The notes beneath the pieces were generated by a model. The model was given only the letters and a program-made list of their open reading frames with translations, did no database searches and was not told the origin of the DNA. Made by a program: the position numbers and the translations under genes. Of a stretch of DNA of 64,000 bases, positions 18,518-30,325 are shown piece after piece (position 1 is the stretch's first letter; every line of letters begins with the position of its first letter). Origin of the DNA: Pseudomonas aestuarii (lineage in GTDB: Bacteria; Pseudomonadota; Gammaproteobacteria; Pseudomonadales; Pseudomonadaceae); NCBI RefSeq assembly GCF_027988105.1, contig NZ_JAQJZJ010000004.1, positions 124,001 to 188,000 of the forward strand. The letters run 5' to 3'.

Positions 18518-20026
18518 ATGAAACGTCCCAACATTCTCTTCATCATGGCCGACCAGATGGCCGCACCGCTGCTGCCGATCCATGATCCGGCCTCACCGAT
18601 CAAGATGCCCAACCTGGTACGCCTGGCCGAAACGGGCGTGGTATTCGATTCCGCCTATTGCAACAGCCCGCTCTGTGCCCCGTCACGCTTCACCCTGGTC
18701 AGCGGCCAGCTGCCGTCGAAAATCGGCGCCTACGACAACGCCGCCGACTTCCCCGGCGACGTGCCCACCTACGCGCACTACCTGCGCAGCCTCGGCTACC
18801 ACACGGCGCTGTCCGGCAAGATGCACTTCTGCGGCCCCGATCAGCTGCACGGCTACGAGGAGCGCCTGACCAGCGACATCTATCCGGCCGACTACGGCTG
18901 GGCGGTGAACTGGGACGCACCGGAAGAGCGCCTGAGCTGGTACCACAACATGTCCTCGGTATTGCAGGCCGGCCCCACCGTGCGCACCAACCAGCTGGAT
19001 TTCGATGAAGAGGTGGTGTTCAAGGCCCAGCAGTACCTCTACAACCACGTCCGCGAGAACGCCGAACAGCCGTTCTGCCTGACGGTGTCGATGACCCACC
19101 CGCACGACCCCTACTGCATCCCGGAAGAGTTCTGGAACCTGTACCGCGATGAGGACATCCCGCTGCCAGGGGTCAACATCGACCAGCAAGACCTCGACCT
19201 CCACTCGCAACGCATCCTCAAGGTCATCGACCTGTGGGGCAAGGAGCTGCCCGCGGAGAAGATCCGGGACGCGCGGCGCGCCTATTTCGGGGCCTGCAGC
19301 TATATCGACGCGAATATCGGCAAGCTGCTGAAAACCCTCGGTGATTGCGGCTTGGCCGAGGACACCATCATCGTCTTCTCCGGCGACCACGGCGACATGC
19401 TTGGCGAGCGCGGCCTCTGGTACAAGATGCACTGGTTCGAGATGGCCGCCCGGGTGCCCTTCGTGGTCCATGCGCCGCGCCAATTCGCCGCGCACCGGGT
19501 CAGCCAGTCGATGTCCACCGCCGACCTGCTGCCGACCCTGGTGGAGCTGGCCGGCGGCACGCTGGACCCCAGCCTGCCGCTCGATGGTCGCTCCCTGCTG
19601 CCACACTTGCAGGGCAGCGGCGGGCACGACGAAGTGCTCGGCGAGTACATGGGTGAAGGCACTAACAGCCCACTGATGATGATCCGCCGCGGCGACTGGA
19701 AATTCATCTATTGCGAACAGGACCCGCTGCTGTTGTTCAACGTGGCCAACGACCCGCACGAGCTGGAGAACCTGGCCCAGTCGCCCGAGCACCAGGGCCT
19801 GCTGGCCGAGTTCCTCGCGGACGCACGCCAGCGCTGGGACATTCCGGCGATCCATCAGGCCACCCTCGCCAGCCAGCGGCGTCGACGCTTCGTCGCCGAG
19901 GCGCTGACCAAGGGCAAGCTGAAGAGCTGGGACCATCAACCCATGGTCGACGCCAGCCAGCAATACATGCGCAACCACATCGACCTCGACGACCTGGAGC
20001 GCCGCGCCCGCTACCCGCGGCCATAA
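18518..20026 (+). CDS. betC: Choline-sulfatase
   Basis: Hydrolyses choline-O-sulfate to choline and sulfate, giving the cell a carbon, nitrogen and sulfur source and a precursor of glycine betaine. The 502-residue sulfatase has the CxPSR signature in PLCAPSRFTL; Cys53 would be converted to formylglycine. The N-terminal metal-binding block NILFIMADQM and the FSGDHGDMLGERGLW metal site are present, and the C-terminal extension has the KLKSWDHQPMVDASQQYMRN block typical of BetC. It has no signal peptide, so it is cytoplasmic. It is followed after 52 bp by the ChoX-type binding protein and then a SulP permease, consistent with one operon. Confidence 0.96.
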   Translation: MKRPNILFIMADQMAAPLLPIHDPASPIKMPNLVRLAETGVVFDSAYCNSPLCAPSRFTLVSGQLPSKIGAYDNAADFPGDVPTYAHYLRSLGYHTALSGKMHFCGPDQLHGYEERLTSDIYPADYGWAVNWDAPEERLSWYHNMSSVLQAGPTVRTNQLDFDEEVVFKAQQYLYNHVRENAEQPFCLTVSMTHPHDPYCIPEEFWNLYRDEDIPLPGVNIDQQDLDLHSQRILKVIDLWGKELPAEKIRDARRAYFGACSYIDANIGKLLKTLGDCGLAEDTIIVFSGDHGDMLGERGLWYKMHWFEMAARVPFVVHAPRQFAAHRVSQSMSTADLLPTLVELAGGTLDPSLPLDGRSLLPHLQGSGGHDEVLGEYMGEGTNSPLMMIRRGDWKFIYCEQDPLLLFNVANDPHELENLAQSPEHQGLLAEFLADARQRWDIPAIHQATLASQRRRRFVAEALTKGKLKSWDHQPMVDASQQYMRNHIDLDDLERRARYPRP

Positions 20027-20078
20027 TCGCGACAACCGACAAGCGTGCAACTACAACTAAAATAACTGGAGATGCCCC

Positions 20079-21005
20079 ATGAAAAAGATCAGCACCCTAT
20101 GTGCCGCGAGCCTGTTGATGGCTGTCGGCACCCTGCAGGCCCAGGCCGAAGACGCCCAATGCGCCACGGTCAAACTCGGCGATCCGGGCTGGAGCGACAT
20201 CGCGGTCACCAACGGCATCACCAGCTTCCTGCTCGACGGCCTGGGCTACAAGGCACAAACCCAGATCCTCGCCGTGCCGATCATCTTCGCCGGCCTGCAG
20301 AAGGGCCAGGTCGATGTCTTCCTCGGCAACTGGATGCCGGCGCAGCAAAGCAACTACGACAAGTTCGTCGCCAGCGGTGAAGTGGCCAAGCTGGCGCAGA
20401 ACCTCAGCGGCACCGAATACACCCTGGCAGTGCCGACCTACGCCTATGAGGCTGGGGTGAAGACCTTTGCCGATCTCGACAAGTTTGCCGAGCAGTTCAA
20501 GCACAAGCTCTACGGCATCGCCTCGGGCTCGCCGGCCAACGAATCGATCCGCAAGATGATCGAGTCCGACGAGTTCGGCCTGGGCGACTGGAAACTGGTG
20601 GAATCCAGCGAACAGGCGATGCTGGTGCAAGTCGGTCGTGCGGTGAAACGCGACCAGTTCGTGGTGTTCCTGGGCTGGACCCCGCACCCGATGAACGTCA
20701 ACTACGACATCAAGTACCTCAAGGGTGGCGAACAATATTTTGGCGAAAGCGGCAGCGTCAACACCCTGGCCCGCAAGGACTATGCCGCGCAATGCCCGAA
20801 CGTCAGCACGCTGCTGAGCAACCTGAGCTTCACTCAAGAGATGGAGAACAGCATCATGAACCAGGTGCTGAGCAAGCAGGCGAGCAACACCGAGGCGGTC
20901 AAGGCCTGGCTCCAGGCCAACCCGGCGATGCTCGAGGGCTGGCTCAAAGGCGTCACCACCCGCGATGGCGGCGACGCGATGGCGGCGGTCAAAGCTAAGC
21001 TTTGA
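20079..21005 (+). CDS. choX: Choline-type ABC transporter substrate-binding protein
   Basis: A 308-residue periplasmic solute-binding protein of the ChoX/glycine-betaine family. A signal peptide (MKKISTLCAASLLMAVGTLQAQA) is followed by a mature domain with conserved blocks VKLGDPGWSDIAVTNG and VFLGNWMPAQQ (ligand-binding tryptophans) and VVFLGWTPHPMN. It most likely captures choline, or choline sulfate, for uptake. No ABC permease or ATPase gene is adjacent, so it must share a transporter encoded elsewhere. The start has a GGAG Shine-Dalgarno. It lies between betC and the SulP permease. Confidence 0.9.
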   Translation: MKKISTLCAASLLMAVGTLQAQAEDAQCATVKLGDPGWSDIAVTNGITSFLLDGLGYKAQTQILAVPIIFAGLQKGQVDVFLGNWMPAQQSNYDKFVASGEVAKLAQNLSGTEYTLAVPTYAYEAGVKTFADLDKFAEQFKHKLYGIASGSPANESIRKMIESDEFGLGDWKLVESSEQAMLVQVGRAVKRDQFVVFLGWTPHPMNVNYDIKYLKGGEQYFGESGSVNTLARKDYAAQCPNVSTLLSNLSFTQEMENSIMNQVLSKQASNTEAVKAWLQANPAMLEGWLKGVTTRDGGDAMAAVKAKL

Positions 21006-21123
21006 ATCGCCAGGCTGGATTGCGTAGGGTGAACCCAGGTTCAGCCTGCGCTGGCCGCCCCGGATCGGCCGGGACTTTTGCGCGCCGGGGCAGTCCGCCT
21101 CCAGCCCCTAACTAGACGTCGCC

Positions 21124-22692
21124 ATGCAGCTACCCAACCGTCAAACCCTACTGCCCTTCCTCAGATGGCTGCCCAACACCAGCCGCCGCAGCCTCGGCAA
21201 CGATTTGCTGGTGGGCCTGAGCGGCGCCATCCTGGCTCTGCCGCAATCCATCGCCTATGCCTTGATCGCTGGCCTGCCTGCCGAGTACGGCCTCTATGCG
21301 GCCATAGTGCCGGTGATCATCGCCTGCCTGTGGGGCTCGTCCTGGCACCTGATCTGCGGGCCGACCGCGGCTATCTCCATCGTCCTGTTCACCAGCGTCA
21401 GCCCCCTGGCGACGCCGGGCAGCGACGATTTTATCGCGCTGATCCTGTTGCTGACCTTTCTCGCTGGGCTGTTCCAGTGGCTGCTCGGCCTGCTGCGCTT
21501 CGGCGCCCTGGTCAACTTCGTCTCGCACTCGGTGGTGCTCGGCTTCACCTTGGGCGCCGCGACGGTGATCGTACTCGGTCAGTTGCCCAACCTCATCGGC
21601 ATCAGCATGCCCAGCCAGGCCACGGCCCTGGCGACCCTGCTCAACCTCGGCGAACACCTGGCGGAAATCGACTGGCGCTCGCTGGCGCTGGCCCTCTTCA
21701 GCCTGGGCGTCAGCCTGCTGATAAGAAGATTCTGGCCACGCCTGCCGGCCCTGCTGGTCGGCATAGTCGCCGGCAGCCTGGCCGTATTGGCCTGGCCCGC
21801 CCAGCTCGGCGACATCGCCCTGGTCAGTGCTTTCGACGGCCAGCTGCCCCCGTTCAGCCCGCTACGCTTCGAGCTGGCGAGCATCCTGCAACTGCTGCCG
21901 GCAGCGGTGGCCTGCGGCATGCTCGGGCTGGTCACCAGCCTGTCGATTGCCCGTGCGCTGGCCAGCAAATCCCAGCAGTTCCTCGACGCCAACCAGGAGG
22001 TGCGCGCCCAGGGCTTGTCCAACCTGATCGGCCCCTGGTTCTCCGGTTCCTTGTCGGCCGGCTCCTTCACCCGCTCGGCCCTGAACCTGCAGGCCGGCGC
22101 CCGCTCGCCCCTGGCCGGGGTATTTTCCGCGCTGCTGGTGGCCCTGTTTGCCCTGGTCGGCGCCCGCCTGATCGCCCACATCCCGCTGCCCAGCATGGCC
22201 GCGAGCATCCTGCTGATCTGCTGGGGGCTGGTGGATATTGCCGGGATACGCGCATTGTTCCGGGTCAGTCGCTCGGAGTTCCTGGTGATGTTGCTGACCC
22301 TGCTCGCCACCCTGCTGCTGGAGCTGCAAACGGCGATCTATGCCGGGGTGCTGGCCTCGCTGTTCTTCTACCTCAAGCGCACCTCGCAGCCGCGGGTGAA
22401 GTTCTGGGAGGAGGGCGAGGAGGAATTGCTGCGCGTGGAGGGGTCGATCTTTTTCGGCGCCTGCCACTACCTGCAACAGATCATCCAGCGCAGCAAAGGC
22501 GAGCGGGTGATCATCGATGCCCACCACGTCAACTTCATCGATTACGCCGGGGTGGAAATGCTCCACCAGGAAGCACGCCGCCTGCTCGCGCAGGACCGTA
22601 GCCTGATCCTGCGGCGCGCCCGACCGCAGGTGATCGAGGAAATCCACAAGCTCGAAGGCGCCGAGCAGTGCCCGGTGCAGTTCGAGGATTGA
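21124..22692 (+). CDS. SulP-family sulfate permease with STAS domain
   Basis: A 522-residue integral membrane anion transporter. About 10-12 hydrophobic helices span residues 30-410, including the family signatures LPQSIAYALIAGLPAEYGLYA and IISLFTS-like LICGPTAAISIVLFTS; the C-terminal cytoplasmic STAS domain (about 435-522) carries VIIDAHHVNFIDYAGVEML. With betC upstream, it may import sulfate or export the sulfate freed by choline-sulfatase; direction cannot be read from sequence. It lies 118 bp after choX on the same strand and is convergent with aroE. Confidence 0.9.
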   Translation: MQLPNRQTLLPFLRWLPNTSRRSLGNDLLVGLSGAILALPQSIAYALIAGLPAEYGLYAAIVPVIIACLWGSSWHLICGPTAAISIVLFTSVSPLATPGSDDFIALILLLTFLAGLFQWLLGLLRFGALVNFVSHSVVLGFTLGAATVIVLGQLPNLIGISMPSQATALATLLNLGEHLAEIDWRSLALALFSLGVSLLIRRFWPRLPALLVGIVAGSLAVLAWPAQLGDIALVSAFDGQLPPFSPLRFELASILQLLPAAVACGMLGLVTSLSIARALASKSQQFLDANQEVRAQGLSNLIGPWFSGSLSAGSFTRSALNLQAGARSPLAGVFSALLVALFALVGARLIAHIPLPSMAASILLICWGLVDIAGIRALFRVSRSEFLVMLLTLLATLLLELQTAIYAGVLASLFFYLKRTSQPRVKFWEEGEEELLRVEGSIFFGACHYLQQIIQRSKGERVIIDAHHVNFIDYAGVEMLHQEARRLLAQDRSLILRRARPQVIEEIHKLEGAEQCPVQFED

Positions 22693-22702
22693 AACCCCGG
22701 AT

Positions 22703-23527
22703 TCACCCCAGCTGCAGCTGGCGGCGCAATTCGGCCAACACCGGCGCGCTGTCCGGGCGCACGCCGCGCCACAGGTAGAAGGCCTCGGCAGCCTGCTCGA
22801 CCAGCATGCCCAAGCCATCCAGGGTACGCGCCGCGCCCTGCTCGGCGGCCCAGCGGTTGAACGCGGTGGGCGCTTTGCCGTACATCATGTCGTAGCACAG
22901 GGTATGCCCCGGCGCGATCAGGCTTGACGCGATCGGCGGCAGCTCGCCGGCCAGGCTGGCCGAGGTGCCGTTGACGATCAGGTCCACCGGCGCATCGATC
23001 CAGTCGAAGCCGCTGGCGACTACCGGCCCCAGGTCGGCGAATTCGCGGGCCAGCTGTTCGGCCTTCTGCACCGTGCGGTTGGCGATCACCAGGGTCGCCG
23101 GCTGCTCGGCCAGCATGGGTTCGAGCACACCACGCACGGCACCGCCGGCACCGAGCAGGAGGATGCGTTTGCCGCGCAGGTCGAAGCCGGCGTTGACGGT
23201 CAGGTCACGCACCAGCCCGGCACCATCGGTGTTGTCGCCAAGCAGGCTGCCGTCATCCAGTTTCTTCAGGGTATTCACCGCGCCAGCACGCTGGGCGCGG
23301 GCACTGAGGCTGTCGGCCAGCTGAAAGGCCTGTTCCTTGAACGGCACGGTGACGTTGGCGCCCTTGCCTTGGGCGAAGAACGCCCGGGCAAAGCCGGGAA
23401 AGTCATCCAGCGGCGCGAGCAACGCCTCGTAGCTCAGCTGCTCGCCGGTCTGCGCGGCAAACAGGCGGTGGATCAGCGGCGACTTGCTGTGGCCGATGGG
23501 GTTGCCGAAGACGCCGTAACGATCCAT
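22703..23527 (-). CDS. aroE: Shikimate dehydrogenase
   Basis: Reduces 3-dehydroshikimate to shikimate with NADPH in aromatic amino acid biosynthesis. The 274-residue protein has the substrate-binding [16 protein letters not shown] near the N-terminus, the catalytic lysine in [22 protein letters not shown], and the NADP-binding loop [12 protein letters not shown] with NRT just after it. The start at 23527 gives the family N-terminus [10 protein letters not shown]; an ATG three codons upstream (23536) overlaps the hemF stop in an ATGA and is an alternative. It is translationally coupled or closely linked to hemF upstream. Confidence 0.95.
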   Translation of the reverse strand: MDRYGVFGNPIGHSKSPLIHRLFAAQTGEQLSYEALLAPLDDFPGFARAFFAQGKGANVTVPFKEQAFQLADSLSARAQRAGAVNTLKKLDDGSLLGDNTDGAGLVRDLTVNAGFDLRGKRILLLGAGGAVRGVLEPMLAEQPATLVIANRTVQKAEQLAREFADLGPVVASGFDWIDAPVDLIVNGTSASLAGELPPIASSLIAPGHTLCYDMMYGKAPTAFNRWAAEQGAARTLDGLGMLVEQAAEAFYLWRGVRPDSAPVLAELRRQLQLG

Positions 23528-23532
23528 CAGCC

Positions 23533-25599
<2,067 letters not shown>

Positions 25600-25800
25600 G
25601 CTGGGTTAGGTTTCGCACGCACAGCCCAATACCTGTCGCGCCGTAACCCACCATGGTCATCTGCGGCGCCTGAACAGATGGGTTAGGCGGCGATCCGCGC
25701 GGAGCGTAGGGCGGCTTCGGAGCGCAGCGACAACCCGCCAGCTTTATGCCGCGCGGCTGAACCATGGTGCACTGCCTGCGGCGAGTGACACCCTACAACA
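25600..25800. repeat. REP-like repeat cluster
   Basis: The gap between the convergent qor and tsaC genes is made of several imperfect palindromic units: GGGTTA near 25604 with GTAACCCACC near 25642, GATGGGTTAGGCGGCG near 25679, and GTAGGGCGGCTTCGG with ACAACCCGCC near 25706-25740. These resemble the GTAGG(A/G)TGGGTTA...TAACCCACC elements scattered between Pseudomonas genes. No coding capacity seen. Confidence 0.55.
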
Positions 25801-25803
25801 GCA

Positions 25804-26361
25804 TCAGGATGGTCGGATTACATCGCCACTGATCAGGTCACGAATCAGGCTGGGGTTCTTGCGCCCGCCCAGGGCGCCGCCGAGGACCTTGTCCAGTTGC
25901 CGCGGAAAGTACTGCTCGACCCGCAGGCGCGTGCGGGCCGCCGGGCGGCCGGCGGGGTTGGCCGAGGTCGAGACCAGCGGGCCGGTGAGGGCACAGAGTT
26001 GGCGCACCAGCGGGTGATCGCTGACGCGCAAAGCGACGCTGCTGTGCTCGCCGGTGATCCACTCGGGCAGGCGCTGCTGATGCGGGACCAGCCAGGTATT
26101 GGGCCCCGGCCAGGTGCTGGCCAGACGCTCTTGCCAGATCTCCGGCAGATCCTCGAGGAGAAAATCGAACTGCTCGATGCAGTCCGCCACCAGGATCAGG
26201 CCCTTGTCCATCGGCCGCTCTTTCAGCGCCAGTAGGCGCTCCACCGCGAGCTCGTTCCACGGGTCGCAGCCCAGCCCCCACACCGCCTCGGTCGGGTAAG
26301 CGATTATTCCGCCCTGACGCACCACCCGCGCCGCCTGCTGTACCTGCCACCTGCTGACCAT
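25804..26361 (-). CDS. tsaC: Threonylcarbamoyl-AMP synthase
   Basis: Makes threonylcarbamoyl-AMP from threonine, bicarbonate and ATP, the first step to t6A37 in ANN-decoding tRNAs. The 185-residue single-domain YrdC protein has the KRxxP-like entry [44 protein letters not shown] and [13 protein letters not shown]. The ATG at 26361 gives the family length; an ATG five codons upstream is possible. It is 42 bp after the dprA stop on the same strand, and the same dprA-tsaC-qor-hemF-aroE order is found in other pseudomonads. Confidence 0.94.
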   Translation of the reverse strand: MVSRWQVQQAARVVRQGGIIAYPTEAVWGLGCDPWNELAVERLLALKERPMDKGLILVADCIEQFDFLLEDLPEIWQERLASTWPGPNTWLVPHQQRLPEWITGEHSSVALRVSDHPLVRQLCALTGPLVSTSANPAGRPAARTRLRVEQYFPRQLDKVLGGALGGRKNPSLIRDLISGDVIRPS

Positions 26362-26403
26362 CCACTGCACTCCCACCTATGCCTGCCGCGCAGTGTATCC
26401 AAG

Positions 26404-27516
26404 CTAGCGGGCGCGGCCCACCCAGCGTCCGGCTTCGCAGGCTATATGGCCGTCCAGCTCCAGCTCGGTGAGGGCCGCCAACACCTGCGGCAAGGGCCAA
26501 CCGCTGACCGCCGCCAGGGCTTCACTGCTGTGCGGCGCCGCATGCAGCAAGTCGAGCAACGGGTGCGCGAAGCGCTGGGCCGGACTTGCCTCGCTGGCCA
26601 ACGGCGGCTGCAGCTGCCAGCCACGCAGCGCTTCGAGGATATGCTCGATGCTTTCCACCAGCACGGCGCCATCGCGGATCAACTGATGGCAGCCGCGCGC
26701 GCCGGGATGGTGGATCGAACCGGGAATGGCATAGACCTCGCGGCCTTGCTCGGCCGCCAGCCGCGCGGTGATCAGCGAGCCGCTGGAAGGGCTGGCCTCG
26801 ACCACCAGCACGCCGAGGGACAGGCCACTGATGATGCGGTTGCGCCGAGGGAAATTGCCCGCATGCGGCGGGCAATCCAGTGGCAACTCCGACACCAGCG
26901 CACCACCATGCTCGACGATGTCCGCGGCCAACTGCCGGTGCCGCGCCGGATACAGGCGCTGCAAGCCGGTGCCGAGTACCGCGATGGTTTTTCCGGCCAC
27001 ATCCAGGGCACCTTGATGGGCCGCGCCGTCGATGCCCAGCGCCAGGCCGCTGGTGATCACGAAGCCGCCGGCGGCCAGGCTGCGAGCGAAGCTGTGCGCG
27101 GTATCCAGTCCGGGCCGTGAGGCGCGGCGACTGCCGACCATGGCCAGTTGCGGCTGCTCGAGTAGCGCCGGATCGCCGGCCACATAGAGCAAGGGCGGGG
27201 CATCGCCGAGTTCGGCGAGCAAGCCCGGATAAGCCGGGTCATCCCACATCAACAGATGATGCTGCTCAGCCTCCAGCCAGGCCAGGGCGGCAGTGGCGCG
27301 CTCACGCACCTCGCTGCTGCGCCGGGGTTCGGCACAGGCCGCCGGTAACCCCAGCGAACGCCAGGCACTGGCTGGTGCACTGAGGGCCGCGGAAGCGCTG
27401 TCGAAGGCACTGAGCAATTTGCGAAAACGCCGCGGGCCAAGCTCCGGCAGGCTGTGCAGGCGCAGGCGGGCTTCGAGTTCGGCAGGGGAGATACGGTAGC
27501 TGGGGCATTGCGCCAT
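26404..27516 (-). CDS. dprA: DNA-processing protein DprA
   Basis: Binds incoming single-stranded DNA in natural transformation and loads RecA. The 370-residue protein has an N-terminal SAM-like domain (HSLPELGPRRFRKLL), the Rossmann-fold core with GSRRASRPGLDTAHSFA, SGLALGIDGAAHQGAL, GTGLQRLYPARH and EASPSSGSLITARLAAEQGREVYAIPG, and a C-terminal winged helix (about 300-365). The ATG at 27516 was chosen because AAGGA lies eight bases upstream of it; another ATG three codons earlier is possible. It lies downstream of the LysM gene on the same strand. Confidence 0.94.
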   Translation of the reverse strand: MAQCPSYRISPAELEARLRLHSLPELGPRRFRKLLSAFDSASAALSAPASAWRSLGLPAACAEPRRSSEVRERATAALAWLEAEQHHLLMWDDPAYPGLLAELGDAPPLLYVAGDPALLEQPQLAMVGSRRASRPGLDTAHSFARSLAAGGFVITSGLALGIDGAAHQGALDVAGKTIAVLGTGLQRLYPARHRQLAADIVEHGGALVSELPLDCPPHAGNFPRRNRIISGLSLGVLVVEASPSSGSLITARLAAEQGREVYAIPGSIHHPGARGCHQLIRDGAVLVESIEHILEALRGWQLQPPLASEASPAQRFAHPLLDLLHAAPHSSEALAAVSGWPLPQVLAALTELELDGHIACEAGRWVGRAR

Positions 27517-27627
27517 GGCGATCATCCTTGATCGGTCGCGCCCGGAAACGTTGCGGGAACTACGGGCGGCAGGTAGCGGTGCAGCAGAGACCCCCGCCGC
27601 GCAGGCGCGCGGCTGGGGTTGGCGGCG

Positions 27628-28653
27628 CTAGGGGTTGCGTACCTTGTCCATCACCGCCAGCTGGCGGGTGGCGCCAAGGATCAGGCCATAGCTGAGTTTT
27701 TCGTAGGTGCGGAACACCATCAACAGACCGGCCCGCTCATCCGGGATCTTCACCGCTTCGCCGGTAATCCGATCGCGTACGGTTTCGCCGGTCTTGTACA
27801 CCGCCAGCACGCTGCCCTCGGCCAGGCCATCACGCGCACCCTTGTTCAGGGTGACCACGTCGAACTGGCCGATCTGGGTCACGCCACGCGGGACGTCGAG
27901 GATCAAGCCGTTGATTTCGCTGCTCGGCGCGCTGGGCATGAAGGTCGAGGTGATCGCCCGCTCTTCGGTGGCGAAAAGGCGATCGCCGAGGCGCACTTCC
28001 TGGGTTGTGCGGGTCAGGCTCATGGTGCCGATATCACCTTCCTCGGCAACGATCTCACCGCCGCCGATGTCATCGGCATTGATTCCGAGGAACTCCTGGG
28101 TGTCCGGGTCGACGTAGGTCTTGCCCTGGCGGAAGATGCCATACACCGGCGCAGTTTCGTCGAAGGAACCGCGCGCGTAAACCCGATCACCGGCACCGCT
28201 GACCACACGCTCGGCGTTACCGGCGACGATATAGGGTGCTCTCTCGAACGCTTCGGGGGTATCGACGATGCGGTTGCTCAGCAGGAAGCTGTTGATCGCC
28301 CCCAGCGGGATGGTCGGAATCGCTTCGGCCATCGGCGTGCTGCGGATCTGCGGCGACAGCTTGATGGTGCCACGCGACTCGCCACGGCTGAGCATCAGCC
28401 GTGGCTGGCCATCGACATAGACCAGGCTGAGTTGATCGCCGGGATAGATCAGATGGGGGTTTTCCACTTGCGGGTTGGCATGCCAGATTTCTGGCCACTT
28501 CCACGGCTCACTGAGAAACCGCCCGGAAATATCCCAGAGAGTATCGCCCTTGACCACGGTATAACGGTCTGGGTGACCGTCCTTGAGATGCACTTCGGCC
28601 TGGGCCAAGCCGCTAGCGGCAAGCAATAGCAGGGCGAGTAGTGATTTCCTCAT
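27628..28653 (-). CDS. Exported LysM-domain protein
   Basis: A 341-residue protein with a signal peptide (MRKSLLALLLLAASGLAQA) and an N-terminal LysM peptidoglycan-binding domain (YTVVKGDTLWDISGRFLSEP ... NPHLIYPGDQLSLVY, about residues 30-80), followed by a longer beta-rich region of unknown role. It probably sits in the periplasm bound to peptidoglycan. The ATG at 28653 is preceded by AAGGGA and begins the signal peptide. It is divergent from def with 152 bp between the starts, and precedes dprA on the same strand; this arrangement is conserved in Pseudomonas, and the gene's function is unknown to me. Confidence 0.88.
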   Translation of the reverse strand: MRKSLLALLLLAASGLAQAEVHLKDGHPDRYTVVKGDTLWDISGRFLSEPWKWPEIWHANPQVENPHLIYPGDQLSLVYVDGQPRLMLSRGESRGTIKLSPQIRSTPMAEAIPTIPLGAINSFLLSNRIVDTPEAFERAPYIVAGNAERVVSGAGDRVYARGSFDETAPVYGIFRQGKTYVDPDTQEFLGINADDIGGGEIVAEEGDIGTMSLTRTTQEVRLGDRLFATEERAITSTFMPSAPSSEINGLILDVPRGVTQIGQFDVVTLNKGARDGLAEGSVLAVYKTGETVRDRITGEAVKIPDERAGLLMVFRTYEKLSYGLILGATRQLAVMDKVRNP

Positions 28654-28805
28654 GCGGTGAATCCCTTTATTATGTGTCTTCACGTGGAGCGCCCTAGCGC
28701 CGCGACTAAACCCAGTAGTACTGCGGCGTGAAGCCGTTTTTCAATGCTGCTCATCATCTTAGCAGCGGATTTTGACTTTATTCCACAAGTGCATCACAAA
28801 CGCAT

Positions 28806-29312
28806 ATGGCTATCTTAAACATCCTCGAATTTCCCGATCCACGCTTGCGCACCATCGCCAAGCCGGTGGACATGGTCGACGACGCCCTGCGTCAATTGAT
28901 CGACGACATGTTTGAAACCATGTACGAAGCCCCGGGCATCGGCCTGGCCGCGACTCAGGTCAACGTGCACAAGCGCCTGGTGGTGATGGATCTATCGGAA
29001 GACCGAAGCGAACCCCGGGTGTTCATCAACCCCGAGTTCGAGACCCTTACCGACGAGGTGGAGCAGTACCAGGAAGGCTGCCTCTCGGTGCCGGGCTTCT
29101 ACGAAAACATCGACCGCCCGCAAAAAGTCAGGATCAAGGCGCTGGACCGCGATGGCCAGCCCTACGAACTGATCGCCGAAGGCCTGCTCGCGGTGTGTAT
29201 CCAGCACGAGTGCGACCATCTCAACGGCAAGCTGTTCGTCGATTACCTGTCCAACCTCAAGCGCGACCGGATCAAGAAGAAGCTGGAAAAGCAACATCGC
29301 CAGCAGGCTTGA
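28806..29312 (+). CDS. def: Peptide deformylase
   Basis: Removes the N-terminal formyl group from new proteins using an Fe/Zn centre. The 168-residue protein has all three motifs: motif 1 [10 protein letters not shown] (about 43-52), motif 2 EGCLSVPG with metal ligand Cys92, and motif 3 HECDHLNG with His134 and His138 and catalytic Glu135. It starts the def-fmt-rsmB-trkA group, although a terminator-like hairpin separates it from fmt. Confidence 0.97.
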   Translation: MAILNILEFPDPRLRTIAKPVDMVDDALRQLIDDMFETMYEAPGIGLAATQVNVHKRLVVMDLSEDRSEPRVFINPEFETLTDEVEQYQEGCLSVPGFYENIDRPQKVRIKALDRDGQPYELIAEGLLAVCIQHECDHLNGKLFVDYLSNLKRDRIKKKLEKQHRQQA

Positions 29313-29326
29313 GCCACACCCCGATA

Positions 29327-29358
29327 GAAGGCTTGCTGCGGCAAGCCTTCTTCTTTTT
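29327..29358 (+). terminator. Terminator-like hairpin between def and fmt
   Basis: A perfect 10-bp stem GAAGGCTTGC (29327-29336) and GCAAGCCTTC (29341-29350), loop TGCG, is followed by TTCTTTTT. It lies 15 bp after the def stop and should end or reduce transcription before fmt, which is unusual for a pair often co-transcribed. Confidence 0.85.
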
Positions 29359-29380
29359 CAGTAGTGATTAGCGAGAATCC

Positions 29381-30325
29381 ATGTCCGAGTCTTTGCGCAT
29401 CGTCTTTGCCGGCACCCCGGAGTTCGCCGCCGAACACCTCAAGGCCCTGCTCGATAGCCCGCATCAGATCATTGCCGTGTATAGCCAGCCGGATCGGCCG
29501 GCCGGCCGCGGACAGAAGCTCGCCGCCAGCCCGGTCAAACAGCTCGCCCTGCAGCATGCAGTTCCGGTCTATCAACCGCAAACCCTGCGCGACCCGGCAG
29601 CCCAGGCCGAGCTGGCCGCGCTCGCGCCGGACTTGCTGGTGGTGGTGGCCTACGGCCTGATCCTGCCGCAGGTGGTGCTGGACATCCCGCGCCTGGGCTG
29701 CATCAACAGCCACGCCTCGCTGCTGCCGCGCTGGCGCGGCGCCGCACCGATCCAGCGCGCCATCGAAGCCGGCGACAACGAATCCGGGGTCACCGTGATG
29801 CAGATGGAAGCTGGCCTGGACACCGGGCCAATGCTGCTGAAAGTCAGCACGCCGATTGCGGCCGACGATACCGGCGGCAGTCTGCACGACCGCCTGGCCG
29901 CGCTTGGCCCGCCGGCGGTGCTCGATGCCATCGCCGGCCTGGCCGCAGGTACCCTGGTCGGCGAGGTGCAGGACGACAGCCTGGCCACCTACGCGCACAA
30001 ACTGAACAAGGATGAAGCCCGTCTGGACTGGACGCGCCCGGCGCTGGAACTGGAGCGGCTGATCCGCGCCTTCCACCCCTGGCCGATCTGCCACAGCACC
30101 CTGACTGGCGCAGCGCTGAAGGTGCATGCGGCTGAGCCGGGCGAGGGCAGTGGTACACCCGGCCGCATACTCGCGGCCGACAAACAGGGCCTGACGGTTG
30201 CCTGCGGCCAGGGCGCGCTGCGCTTGACCCGCCTGCAACTGCCCGGCGGCAAGGCGCTTGATTTCAGTGACCTGTACAACAGTCGCCGCGAGCAGTTCGC
30301 CGTCGGCCTGGTGCTCGGCGTATGA
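29381..30325 (+). CDS. fmt: Methionyl-tRNA formyltransferase
   Basis: Formylates initiator Met-tRNA using 10-formyl-tetrahydrofolate. The 314-residue protein has the Rossmann start [15 protein letters not shown], the loop [18 protein letters not shown] that inserts in the acceptor stem, catalytic Asn and His in [18 protein letters not shown], and the C-terminal tRNA-binding OB domain. Its stop overlaps the rsmB start (ATGA), so fmt and rsmB are coupled. Confidence 0.97.
   Translation: MSESLRIVFAGTPEFAAEHLKALLDSPHQIIAVYSQPDRPAGRGQKLAASPVKQLALQHAVPVYQPQTLRDPAAQAELAALAPDLLVVVAYGLILPQVVLDIPRLGCINSHASLLPRWRGAAPIQRAIEAGDNESGVTVMQMEAGLDTGPMLLKVSTPIAADDTGGSLHDRLAALGPPAVLDAIAGLAAGTLVGEVQDDSLATYAHKLNKDEARLDWTRPALELERLIRAFHPWPICHSTLTGAALKVHAAEPGEGSGTPGRILAADKQGLTVACGQGALRLTRLQLPGGKALDFSDLYNSRREQFAVGLVLGV

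Noticed and set aside
25600-25800. Possible CRISPR-like array from repeated GGGTT units
   Set aside because: The units are imperfect palindromes without regular spacing or unique spacers, and no cas gene is near.
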